Assembly (NCBI GenBank): GCA_036872755.1
Contig: JAVHNS010000001.1
Location: forward strand, 620,001-684,000
Source of the DNA: Orbilia blumenaviensis
Lineage: Eukaryota; Ascomycota; Orbiliomycetes; Orbiliales; Orbiliaceae
Direction of reading: 5' to 3'
DNA length: 64,000 nucleotides
Shown: one piece after another, positions 34,937 to 47,761 of the stretch
Numbering within the stretch: the first letter of the stretch is position 1
Layout: the number at the start of each line of letters is the position of its first letter
Program-made: the position numbers and the translations under genes
Notes under the pieces: model-generated
What the model saw: the letters and a program-made list of their open reading frames with translations, nothing else
What the model was told of the DNA's origin: nothing
Databases searched by the model: none

Positions 34937-36589
34937 CTTCTCTTTTCTACCAATCACCGAGCCTGCCTCATAAGGACCGTGCCACCCTGCTCCCAAAAAG
35001 CATATAATATTTGGTTGTTTATGGTATTTATTTGGAATTGAAAAGACGCAATTGAGATTGGGCAATTTGGTCTCTGGGCACAACACATGAAGCTGAAAAG
35101 AGTCAACTGTTCGGTTTTGTAACGAGACTGGTTTTGTCCTGAAAATCCTGCCAGAAATCAACGAGATCTTCAGTTGGAGTCTGAGCTGGTCTCGTTGGTA
35201 CCAGACAACACGGTGTTGTTCACACTGTGTGCTGAGCCGTATACCCATTGGTCATTCTGGGGCTGGCACAATAGTCTAGGTACTATTTGAGATATATTAG
35301 GTCCAGCTACCAGAAATATAAAACCAGAGTCCCTAGTAGGTAGTTAGTCTCGTGGTATTCTTGTGTAGGCCTATGGTCCGGGACCGGGACCGTGACACCC
35401 CACCACCCGGAAAAAAATAAACCCGAAAAAAAAAAAAAAAATCATAACCTCGCTGCTAGCTTGTCTCACAGGCTGGCCTCAAGCAGTTGGGTTGTTAAAG
35501 GTGCATCACACTTCCAGGCGCCCGGGCTAATTTTAGTCTGGGTAACTCTGTTACTAAATCGTACTTTCCAGCTGAACTTTGTCATAAAGGGCAAAATGCT
35601 ATTCCAAACATCGTACGATCCTGGATCAGAATAAAAGGGGAAAGTGGAAGAGTCACTCAAATCAACGGGTATGCATGCCCATTCGAATATTCTACAATTA
35701 AATTAATGAGCTCATGAGTATTATTGTTCGGCCGTAAGCTTTGGTGGAGGAGATATGGGTGTCTTGTGTTAACACGTTTTCAAAGCGAGAATGAATATAG
35801 CTGGCTTCTTCTAGAATATTCTGCCCACCAGACTATCGTCACCACTCCAGACTATCGCCGCAAGGCTCTCAGTATTCCTTTTCTTAGAGCTTAGCGAGTT
35901 CTAGCTAGCGTTGGCCACCCCCGCTCGTAAGGATCCAGTTCCCCGGGCCTGGTGAGCCTGTCATCTGATATGTCCCTAACGCCACGTTCAACATGTTTCA
36001 TAGTGGCGGCTAGCGCAACAATATATGCAATACCCAAATCGAACGCATAAACCACTGGTACGGAAGTAGCTGAAAATGGATATATTGCACCATTTGATAC
36101 TAGAAATTTGAGAACCCCCGGTTGTGCATGTGACCTTTGGCGTTTAACGTTTAGGACTGAACGAGGATATCGCGGATGCATACAACGACATATATATGGG
36201 TTTCTCAACACGCAACATGCTAATAAAGGCAGGCTTACATAAGGCTCTGGTTACGAGACCACATCTGGCTGCAAGCTGTCCTAAATACAATTCCATACGT
36301 GTTGCCATTTCAGCGAGTTCTAGGCATTATTGATAATATACATTCGGCAGTATCATCATACACTGGTGTATTAAGTAGTATAAAAGCGCTTGAGCGCACC
36401 AGAGTTAGAATCTCAAAAACATCGATATCGAAGGGGAAAGAAGAGTAAAAAGAACTAACTCGTTCTATTAGGTACTAGAACTCAAGGAGAATTAGAGAGG
36501 AAAGGGAAGCTGATAGCTGATGTAATATCCTAATGCTCAAAAGTCCGCTGGGACTTCTCAAAAGCATGGCTGTGTGGGGGATAAGAAAC

Positions 36590-36592
<3 letters not shown>

Positions 36593-36630
<38 letters not shown>
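36593..36630. repeat. A38 homopolymer
   Basis: Longest homopolymer in the window, about 380 bases beyond the 3' end of the zinc-finger gene at 37009. Confidence 0.9.
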
Positions 36631-36632
<2 letters not shown>

Positions 36633-37008
36633 TGCAGAATGGTTCCAATTTGATCATTTGTAAAGATAGCAAAGCAAGGGCTATGACCACTAGTTTTAAA
36701 AAAACGAAATAAAGCGATATAACGTAAGTACCCAGAAGCTGGGGGTATGAGGGATCCAAACACAAAACATGCGAGAATCCTAGGATTCAAAATACAACAG
36801 ATCAACACTCACCACTTACCGTTCTAAAAGGTCTAACTAGAGTACACACCAGGCTACATTGGGATGGGGGTTCCAGAATAAAAAGACGAATCCAGCGTTT
36901 CTATTCTTCTCCTCAGTTCCACGCCATGCCCTAAATCCACCCCGATTTCAGGGCTCCTACTTAATGGCCACCTCGCCAGCGAGCATGGGGCCTCCGCACC
37001 CACTACTG

Positions 37009-38223
37009 CTAGGAGTAGCGCTGGAACATCATCGCCTTTAATCCCACATTTTCCTCTTCCAATCTAGCAACCTCTCGTTTCAATTCGCTGTTCTCCTTCA
37101 AGACGAGATTGAAGTAGGCAGAGCAGAAGTGATCCCGAAGGTGATGATTGGCCACTCCGCTCATTGGACTAGACTGTACGCTTTGTATTCCGGTGTTGGG
37201 CGTAAGGCTCTGTGGGCCCGGTGTGGTATAGTAGTCCATGGCGAAAGGGCTTGATTGATATTGCATTTGCCCCACGTCAGCGTTACCAATTGTTCTCATT
37301 GGCAAGATTGGTCTGCTTTCGATTGCGTTGTTGAACGTAAACGCTTGCGGATGCGCCATAAATCTGTGGTCTAGGGAAGGGTCAGGCTGAACCAGGGCTG
37401 AAGGACCGAATAAAGCGCCTGGGTGAGGCGGAAGATTACTCAGTGGAGGGTTTGGATGAGGTGGATGGGTGACTGAAGCTCTTCCAAGATGTGGTGTAAT
37501 CGCGACAGGTGCCATCTCGACAGTTGCCTGCCCCCTACGCTTCTTTCTGGGCGGCATAGTGTTAAGGCTCGCGTTTTCTTGTTCTTGACTCCCTTTAGCC
37601 TTGCAGGACTTGTGATGGCTCGGCATGTTATCAAGCCTCGTAATTGACTTGCCACAGTATTCACACGGGAATGGGCGGCGGACACCGTGTTCTGTTTTCG
37701 CATGACCCGCGAGGGCTCTCTGGGATGATGCAATGAAGCCGCAACCAGTTGGACACGCGATGTTACCTCGTCTGAGTCCAGATCCCGATGGCGATGGCCC
37801 CTCATACACCAGAAGAGGGAACACCTGATTAGTCGTGGGAAGCCCCGGGTCTAGAGGAGTCAATGGCCTCTCAACTCGGTGGTTACGGTCCACGCTCGGG
37901 TTAAGTTGCGAGAGAGCTACAGTGGCATCCTGTTGAATAGGTTGGGGCCCGTGCCAAGTATGTTGAGGCTGACCGATAGGTAGGTTTGGTAGTTGATACC
38001 ACCCAACCCCCCCGTTTCGTTGGAAGTTACTCAGGCTACCATGATAGCCTCCTCCTGATGAGTTAGAACCAAGAACATGTGGCGGCTGGTCGGTAGTTAT
38101 TGGAGGATCAAAATCAAAGGATATGTCGGACCCAGACTGTGCCAAACCAGGGATAGGTCCGGGTTCGGTGTAAGTGCTGGTTGCATCGATTGCTTCAAAA
38201 CCTGTGTCATCTAAAGCCGACAT
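37009..38223 (-). CDS. C2H2/C2HC zinc-finger protein with C-terminal coiled coil
   Basis: A 404-residue ORF from the ATG at 38223. Two fingers lie mid-protein: ACPTGCGF...H-x4-H (Cys 157, 161; His 174, 179) and FPCEYC...H-x3-C (Cys 187, 190; His 203; Cys 207). Loop spacing is the same as in the gene at 30813. The N-terminal 150 residues are Gly/Pro/Asn/Gln-rich. A basic PPRKKRRGQ, probably a nuclear localisation signal, follows the fingers. The last 35 residues form a coiled coil (ENSELKREVARLEEENVGLK). An upstream open segment (ATG 38405, MDHSVDSNPDESFQ) may be a first exon. It joins in frame with donor GTAGGT at 38333 and the acceptor CAG at 38229-38227 (intron 104 nt), which would add about 25 residues. 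The true 5' end is unsettled. Confidence 0.8.
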   Translation of the reverse strand: MSALDDTGFEAIDATSTYTEPGPIPGLAQSGSDISFDFDPPITTDQPPHVLGSNSSGGGYHGSLSNFQRNGGVGWYQLPNLPIGQPQHTWHGPQPIQQDATVALSQLNPSVDRNHRVERPLTPLDPGLPTTNQVFPLLVYEGPSPSGSGLRRGNIACPTGCGFIASSQRALAGHAKTEHGVRRPFPCEYCGKSITRLDNMPSHHKSCKAKGSQEQENASLNTMPPRKKRRGQATVEMAPVAITPHLGRASVTHPPHPNPPLSNLPPHPGALFGPSALVQPDPSLDHRFMAHPQAFTFNNAIESRPILPMRTIGNADVGQMQYQSSPFAMDYYTTPGPQSLTPNTGIQSVQSSPMSGVANHHLRDHFCSAYFNLVLKENSELKREVARLEEENVGLKAMMFQRYS

Positions 38224-38405
38224 TAGCTGTTTGCTATCTTCATATAATATAATGTACAAGGCTGTGAAAAGACCATTTGATACATACCTATAGAGTGTGT
38301 AGGGGTTGTAGACGGCAGTGGGCCACCTACATCACCGTCAAATCCGTTGGGACGATCGAGAGCTTGAAACGATTCGTCAGGATTGCTATCCACCGAATGG
38401 TCCAT

Positions 38406-41400
38406 GGCATCGGCTTTCTTAATTGGTTCTCTAACGATGTATATCCACTGTTTAACAGCCTGGTGCTGCAGATTTTGTTCACTGATGGCCTATCGATATC
38501 TGCCCTTCACTTACAACGCACCTATCAATAGTCTTACCAAAACGAGGAAACCTTATGTAGAAGGAAAAGAGCAAAGACTAGGAAAGAGATCCCCTGGGAG
38601 AAACCTCAACCGAGCATTGTTTCCAATATCTGTATCCCCCAGACCTAATGGAAAAGGGGCAGAAAACTTAGGCTTTTGATACCGAGCATGCTTAGTGTCA
38701 TCACCCCAATAGAAGCTGTGGTGACAACGCATATTCTTAGGTCTACCCATGCAAGATCGCCCGCCAAGAGACCAAACCAAGGTGTCATAATCCTAAAACT
38801 AACTTCTTTTCAACGCGTAGTAAGTCAAAATAAACTTTTTTTATATGGAAAAAAAAGAGGCTGGGCCAATGGTGAGTTAAGTTCATAGGATGCACATGCT
38901 AGATACGGTACCTTCGGTCTCATGACTCTTAATTTTAGGCACACTCGAAAACGCCCCTTCAGCTATATGGGTTTCATAGGTTTTGTAACTTTTCCGTATG
39001 TATCCGTACCAGGGAGTCCCACGAGAATATTTGCAGGCGAGCATGTATGCGTAATTCTACGATGTAGATTTCAAACCGATCTTTCAGGTGTTAATGTTTG
39101 CAATCGTGAATGTCCGGGTTTCGAACGCCATCGTTCGAAGGCAATCGTCCTCTGGTAACCTCCCGATCGGCGCGCAGAGTCCGATCTCGAAGATATCGTG
39201 TGTGTCCGAATGAATTAAGCGTTTGGCACCCAAGGTGATTTAGGAGGTCAATATCCCGGTTTATATTGTCCACAGTGCTGATATTAATATCGAAACAGTG
39301 GAGGACTGATTGCTGCGGTGCGTGTGCAGTTCGGCATACAGCTATAGAAAGAACACAGAACATTAAACCTAGGGAGTAGCTAATGCGAACCCAAGTTTCA
39401 TGTACCAAATTATAAAGCCCAAGCCATCGCAATGGGGTACTCAGTAGCACACCGAAAGTATGAAAGTACTAAGAATTCGGTATTATCTCGATATATCGGT
39501 AAAGCCTAGCTGCCTGCTTGAATACCTAGTCCCATACCCCGTTACTATTGGCCCACAGTGTCACGATCTGTCAAAATACAACACTAGATGCCAAATATGT
39601 GTGCAGAGGTGCGGATATATGTGTGTAACGCGACGGCACCCTGCCTTTTCAATGGGTTTCCTATTCAAGTCGACTTCGAACACATGGTTAGGGGTTCATC
39701 AGACTATGGTTAGGGAACGCAGTATCGATGTCATTCACTATTGGCAACTAGGGCTTGGGGTTGAGACTGCGCTACGGCAATGCATCTATTAAAAAGATAA
39801 TAATACTATCGTGTGTGGGCGCTTCTGGAAGGGTTGCACTGACTTTGTGAAACCATTAATGCATTCCAACCCCTGTTTTAATACCAAAACGAGCTACTGG
39901 GGGACCTATCTAGAGGTGTAGATCAAGGACTCTCTCGGTTGCTGATAGGACATCCAGGGCCATCAGGAAGTTTCCAGGAAGATGCTATAATACATTACCA
40001 CGTTTCCTCTCGCAGTTACGTCACCATTATCTTCGATTCGACTTAAGAGGAAAGCCAATGAATAGCTAGGTTGAAGGCTGCGTATATAAAGTATTACCAT
40101 ATCAACTGGCACATACCACGCCTGTATGAGAGCTCGAAGCATAGGATCCTAGGGAGTCATCGGCACTCTTACGGCCTTAAGGATGATGATGATGATGATG
40201 GTGGTGGTTTCTCCGTTCACTGGAGCCTTCTACATGCATATGGGACAATTGAGCTTATAAACAAAACAGAAAAACTCCATAATACCCCTCGTTTTTCTGG
40301 GGGGTAGTAGGAGTTTTTGATACTATTGTTAACAGAGGTGCCGTTCCACCGTCTCCCCGAGGTCGATGCGCCCCGTATGTTTGGAGAAAGTAGAAACTAC
40401 CACGTGTGTACGTGTGTATTTAAAGTACAAAAAATGAAACAGGAATATAGAGAAAGAGAAAGAAAGAGAGAAAAAAACAAGCAGTTCCCATTGTTAAAAA
40501 GAAGAAAGAATAATGATGATAAAGGGCACGACGGAAGGAAAAAAGAATCCGAAATAACCCCTGGACCCAAGTCTAATGTAGTTAAAAAAAAAAAAAAAAT
40601 GCAGCAGGCAAAGGCAGGAAGACGGATTGAACAAAGAACGTGTTTTATTTCGGACTTCCCATTATGAATTTTATTCCTTTCCTACCTTGAAGAGTATATG
40701 GAAGGGAAGGAAAGAAAAAACCACTGAACAGAAGACACAAAAGAAACAGGTCTATTACTTTGTGTTAGGAAAAGCTGCAGACGGAATAGTCAGGAGGAAA
40801 TGCCCTGCTCCTTTCATATCCTTTTAGGTTGTTTCCTCTCTTTTCGCCTGCGCCGTCAGATGTTCTATGAAAACCAAAGATTTATACGAAAAACCTCATA
40901 ACTCCATGCCTTCTTCCCTTTTTTAGTTTCCCACGTCTATTAACAGTCAAAAGTGGAAAGGAAAAAAAAAGTAAAGGCAGAGTTAAGGTCTTGCGAAACT
41001 TTTGTAGGTCGTTAAACGTTCAGAGAAGCAGGCCGGCCGTAAAGATGAGAGAAGAAAGAAAAGCGACAGAAACAACAGCGAGATAATGGGGAATCCTTTT
41101 CTGGTTTCTTGAAAACATTAGACAGAAGTTGTATCGAGGAAGCCGAGGTCATAAGGGGTCATTTCGTAAAAACAAAAGCAGTAAAACTTGAGATAAAAAG
41201 AAAAACCGAATATGAAAATAAAAAAAATAAAAAATGTAGCATAAAGAAGATAACCAGCCCATAAACATCATTGAACGCCTTTATATACCCTTTTCCCGAG
41301 TCATTAAAGTGATTGCTTTCGCCATGAATTGCAAAGACAAAAAGGGTTTCTCTCGAAGCTCGCCTGCGTGACATACGAAAGCGATCGAGAGAAAGGTTTG

Positions 41401-41532
41401 GAGAGTAGAATGGTCGAGAAAAAAGTATGTTTGCGATAAAGAAGGAGTTCGTGATGCTGTATATAAGATTCCGGATGCCAGGACCGAATGTTGAACGAAG
41501 ACATCAAAATCTTGGGCAGGTCTTCTACAGAT
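38406..41532. other. Gene-poor spacer before the DED1 3' end
   Basis: No supportable gene. A GAT/GGT microsatellite lies at 40181-40207. From about 40420 the sequence is A/G-rich and merges into the DED1 3' flank. Confidence 0.5.
40181..40207. repeat. (GAT)n/(GGT)n microsatellite
   Basis: Six GAT units run into GGT units. Confidence 0.85.
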
Positions 41533-43791
<2,259 letters not shown>

Positions 43792-44550
43792 GATGAAGTT
43801 TGTTGGGAGAAAGGAATGATGTAGAGGGCGGGTTTGTGTGGGACGGTTGGATGGATTTTAAAATAGTAACAGTGTTTGTCCGTCAGGGCAGAAGCAACGA
43901 GAACGAAATCTTCCGAAGCTGAAAGAAAGACAAAACAATAACCACCAGGGTAACAGTAGTCGGGACCGGATGGTAAGGAAGTGAGGGATGTTTATATTAA
44001 TCAAGTAGGTTCTCCGGAGAGTATCGAGGAGCACGGGAATATCAAGAGTCGCAGAGAGGACTTGACGGTAACACAGATCTCGTCGAGATTCTTCTCTTCT
44101 TCTCTATTAAAAGGAAAGAAAAGAATGGAAGGCGTGTTCGACGATGTAGCAGAAGTTTCTATTGGACAAAGTAGAAAGAAAAAGAAGGGAAAAAAAGGAC
44201 AGCGATGTCGGACGTCTGATTGGAGAGCTAGAGCCGATGAGCTAGCTGGCCAAAAGCTGGAACAATCTATAGGGAAAGAAACCTGGATATATTGAAGCCG
44301 ACGGATCGAATAGGACGCCTTATACCTGAAGAAACAGATATAGAAGAGGTCCCGGAGTCGTGAAGCCTAGGCAGAAAGGGAAGAACGATGGTTTCGTGAT
44401 ACCGTTGGGAATGAACGTCTCTTTCGAAGGAAACAAAAGACACGAACGGGGGAGGAATTAAACGATATAACGAAGAAAGAGAAACAGTCTATGGATTAAA
44501 CGGAGGATAGGAAACAAGAACCTTCTTATCCTCCCGTGATTAAGCTTAAG

Positions 44551-44587
44551 ATGGATGATGATGATGGTGATGGGATGATGATGGTGA
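44551..44587. repeat. GATGAT-rich microsatellite
   Basis: Imperfect GAT and GGT units upstream of DED1. Confidence 0.8.
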
Positions 44588-45130
44588 GAGGGAGTAGTTT
44601 CGTGGGTGAAGAAGGAAGAAGGAGGAAGAAAGGGAAAGGTTGAGGTTGATGAAGGCAACAAATAAAAAAAAAAAAAAAATTAAAAAAAAATTAAAAAAAA
44701 AAGTTTTAGCTGGCACACACACACTTAATACTTCCACACAACAATTTTTTAGGTGGCCGCCCACACTCACTTACTTTGTGTGTCTGAGGAGTAAGGACAA
44801 ACCACATCGAATGGTGGCGAAGTAGTGTCGACGCTAGCAAACCTTTCCTTTCTCTCTATGTTTCTGCTGCATTCTCCTTCTACTCGTTTGTATGCATATT
44901 TGGATACGCATTCTATGAGTAAGTCAAGCGTACATGATATGATGCCTTCTGTCTATGATCGACTTCAGGCTCCCTTGTGTGAGGGGCCAATAATGCTGAC
45001 TACCCTGACAAACATATACCCATACTATAATGAAACCGATTATGTCCCCGGGGAAAACATGCTCTCTCTCTCAAATATAATAGTGATAATCGAGCTCAAA
45101 TGTATCTGAGCACCAAAAATACAAATTATT

Positions 45131-45150
45131 GGGGGGGGGTTTTTTTTTTC

Positions 45151-45187
<37 letters not shown>
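45131..45187. repeat. Composite homopolymer G9-T10-CC-A36
   Basis: Consecutive runs of 9 G, 10 T, two C and 36 A. Read on the - strand, the 36 T directly follow GGTTCGATCTCTC, which resembles a Pol III B box with a terminator. Confidence 0.9.
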
Positions 45188-45190
<3 letters not shown>

Positions 45191-46121
45191 AGATCGAACC
45201 AGTGAACTGACTGTGAAGGGCCTCGACCAAAACCAGGATGAGACCGAAGAACCGACGTCTGTCACTGGCCGGAGCAGAACCCTGAACACATCATTCAGTC
45301 CAATAATCCACTTTACCCCTTTTGGGGCTGAAGAGCTGGCTTCTGTATACGCCGGTGCGTCAGGACATCTGCATCTGGGAGCTCATGCAAGGTGAAAGGA
45401 GGTCTGGCCATGTAAGGCCCGTAGATGGATGCTTCTTGTTCTCCGTGTCTGGAATGGGGGAAACTTTGCATCCACTAACCAAATTCGTCCTCCCTATCGT
45501 TGCTTTACGTCAGGGACTCCAGGTATCTCAACTAATGATATAGCCTGTGATAATAATGCTGACAAAGGCCACTCGTCCGGGCCATTCATCCAATGTCACT
45601 CCGTTGTGTCGACATGTGATGGCAGCCTGACTATCGATGTGCATGTATACAAGAGGTACTTGATGATTGTAGGAACTTTTGTGCTTTTTTTTTTTCCCTT
45701 GTGCCATGCCTGCGCATGGCTCCGGCCTGGCTGATTGATACCCTAATGCTGTATAAGTATTTATTTACATGACAAGATCAAGACCCCCCGATGCGAAAAA
45801 TTAAAAAACAAAGGAAAAAAAAACTCCGAATGGATATAAACCGAATCCCGGATAAAAACTCGGTATCAACTGATATCATGGATTCGGGCCTCTCGCTTCC
45901 AAAACGTCGAGAATCAGCCTAATCTCAAGATATTAAAGCCCGAAAAAACGCCTGTTGACAGCTTATCAAAAGCTTGTTGCAAAATAAACCTCCCAACACA
46001 TTTTTTGATATAAGACTCCCTTGTCCCATGGATCTTTTCCATGGGTTCCGACATCGATGATAGCGGTGACACAACATGCACATAGTCCCGACCCCCCAGA
46101 ACCGGGGTTTTTTGTGGCAAT

Positions 46122-47761
46122 CTATGTCTGAACCCTCCCAAACATATTCCTAACTTTCTTCACTGCACCCGCAACCTTCTTCGGTGTCATCCCAAACTTC
46201 TTCAAGAACTCGACTGCCTCATTACAATTCGTATTAATATTGATGACCAAGTCTGGCTCCGCTTTCTTCTCTAACCCTGCGACACCAGAATTCGGTGCGT
46301 GCGTTTCTTCCGGCACCCTAGGCATAGTTGTCCTAGACTGTTCGCGCTCCCTTTTTTCCTCTACCTTCTCCTCTTCCGGATAGTTAACACTCTTGTCCGA
46401 AGAGCCCCGGCTCCCCATCCGTTCGCTTCCAGGCTCGAAGAAGCAGATGTTACAGATTGTTCTATAATCAATAGAATCGACCATGTTCGCTTCCGTTGCA
46501 GGTTCGATCTCCACCGAGACCGTTTTTGTAACCGTGATAGTTAAAGGTTGGTCCTCAAGTACGCTTCCAATAGATGTATCCCGTGATAGCAGCGAGAACG
46601 CCGTTCCAGGTCTAGGAGTACTAGGGCTACTGGTGAATGATGTTCCAACCCTAGGAGTACTAGGGCTGTTGGTGGATGATGTTCCAGGCCTAGGAGTACT
46701 GGGGCTGTTGGTGAATGATGTGCCCGGCCGAGGTATGGGGGAGCCAGCTCCCCATGGTGCATTAGCTCGTGGAGTGGAGGGGCTATTTGTAAATGATGTG
46801 CCAGGTCTTGGGGTAGTCGGTGTGCTCGAGAAGAAGGCACCCAGCCTTGGAGTGCTTGGGCTTGTCGCCCATGAAGTCCCTTGTCTATAAGAGTCCCCGT
46901 ACCATGGGCTAGTAGGCGGATTTATAGGTGTATTACCCGCATCCCCATATATATCCTTCAACTCCGGCGTCGACTTCCTGTCAAGATCCAATCCTGTCAA
47001 TCCACAATAGTTATGTTAGCCAGCCAGCCTTGTTGAAGCAGAAAATCACTATTCTTTGTTCTCTGAGAATAAAGTGTTTTAAGAAAGAAAGAAAGAAAAA
47101 TATGCCACCCACCAATCCTCCCACAGTCCCTTCCCATCACCCTCCAAAACTTCTCCATATCACCTCCATAATGTACACACTCCAACTTGACGCAGACTTC
47201 AAGATCACCCAACAACTTCGCATTCGTGCAAACACACGACATGCTCGTCGGGTCACAGAACTTCTCAGGCACTCTTTCCTCACATTTATACGCACATGCC
47301 GGGTAAAACAACTTATTCTCTCCATCCGTATACCCCACCACATTCAAAACTCGTAGAGGGGTAGTACCTTTCATCTGCTGCTGCTGTCCAGCCGGTTTAT
47401 ATACCGGCTGAGGGGGCATCGGCGGCGGCGGAATCCACGGTGGAAGCGGTAGATTACTATCATCATTCAACAAATCGATCTCTTGATCTGGATCTTGATG
47501 TGCCTGGGGTGCTGGATGCTGATAATCCAACAGCTGCACATTATCATACTCAATACTGTCGAAACTCGTCCGGTCGCGCCGACGACGACCGTAAGCGGAC
47601 GCCAGATCGGTATTGATATTGAGCATGGTCAGCCCGCCAGGCAGACCTAATACCGACCTTCGATTCATGGCGACTGTGAAAACAATGAGAACGGCAACGT
47701 TGGGTATGGCGGTGATGATTATGGGGTATAAAAGGAATTGCGATGCGCCCAAAACCCTCAT
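46122..47761 (-). CDS. CFEM-domain membrane/secreted protein with repeat tail
   Basis: Exons 47761..47113 and 46993..46122 give 506 residues. The intron (119 nt) has donor GTGGGT and acceptor GACAG, phase 1. The start is the ATG at 47761; the upstream extension begins only with GTG. A hydrophobic segment at residues 9-32 (LLYPIIITAIPNVAVLIVF) is a signal peptide or signal anchor. Residues about 100-125 are Pro-rich (PLPPWIPPPPMPPQP). The CFEM domain has all eight Cys at 156, 160, 169, 176, 178, 190, 195 and 213, with spacing C-x3-C-x8-C-x6-C-x-C-x11-C-x4-C-x17-C and Asp right after Cys 3. CFEM proteins bind haem or act at the cell surface in adhesion and virulence. After it come six or seven 13-residue SPSTPRPGTSFTN-type repeats, then a charged C-terminal region. 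No GPI signal is seen. Which side of the membrane the tail faces is uncertain. Confidence 0.82.
46600..46890 (-). repeat. 39-bp coding tandem repeat in the CFEM gene
   Basis: Imperfect 39-bp units encode SPSTPRPGTSFTN. At least six copies are visible, the inner ones nearly identical, so copy number may vary between strains. Confidence 0.85.

Larger units (their letters stand above)
31677..37008. other. 5.3-kb gene-poor region rich in homopolymers
   Basis: No gene supported. It contains T18 (32375-32392), a C run at about 32605-32618, A21 (33030-33050), T33 (34904-34936), A16 (35426-35441) and A38 (36593-36630). A similar 19-20-base segment ending GGTCTCGTTGGT occurs at about 32802 and 35181. 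Old retroelement insertions are a possible source. Confidence 0.5.
43792..46121. other. Intergenic, DED1 5' leader to CFEM gene 3' end
   Basis: No gene supported. Purine-rich leader DNA lies upstream of DED1 (43860-44450). There is a GATGAT-rich stretch (44551-44587), A-rich runs (44665-44702) and the composite homopolymer at 45131-45187. Confidence 0.5.

Noticed and set aside
38262..38287. 26-nt intron in the zinc-finger gene
   Set aside because: In phase and with GT-AG ends, but too short for spliceosomal removal in known fungi.
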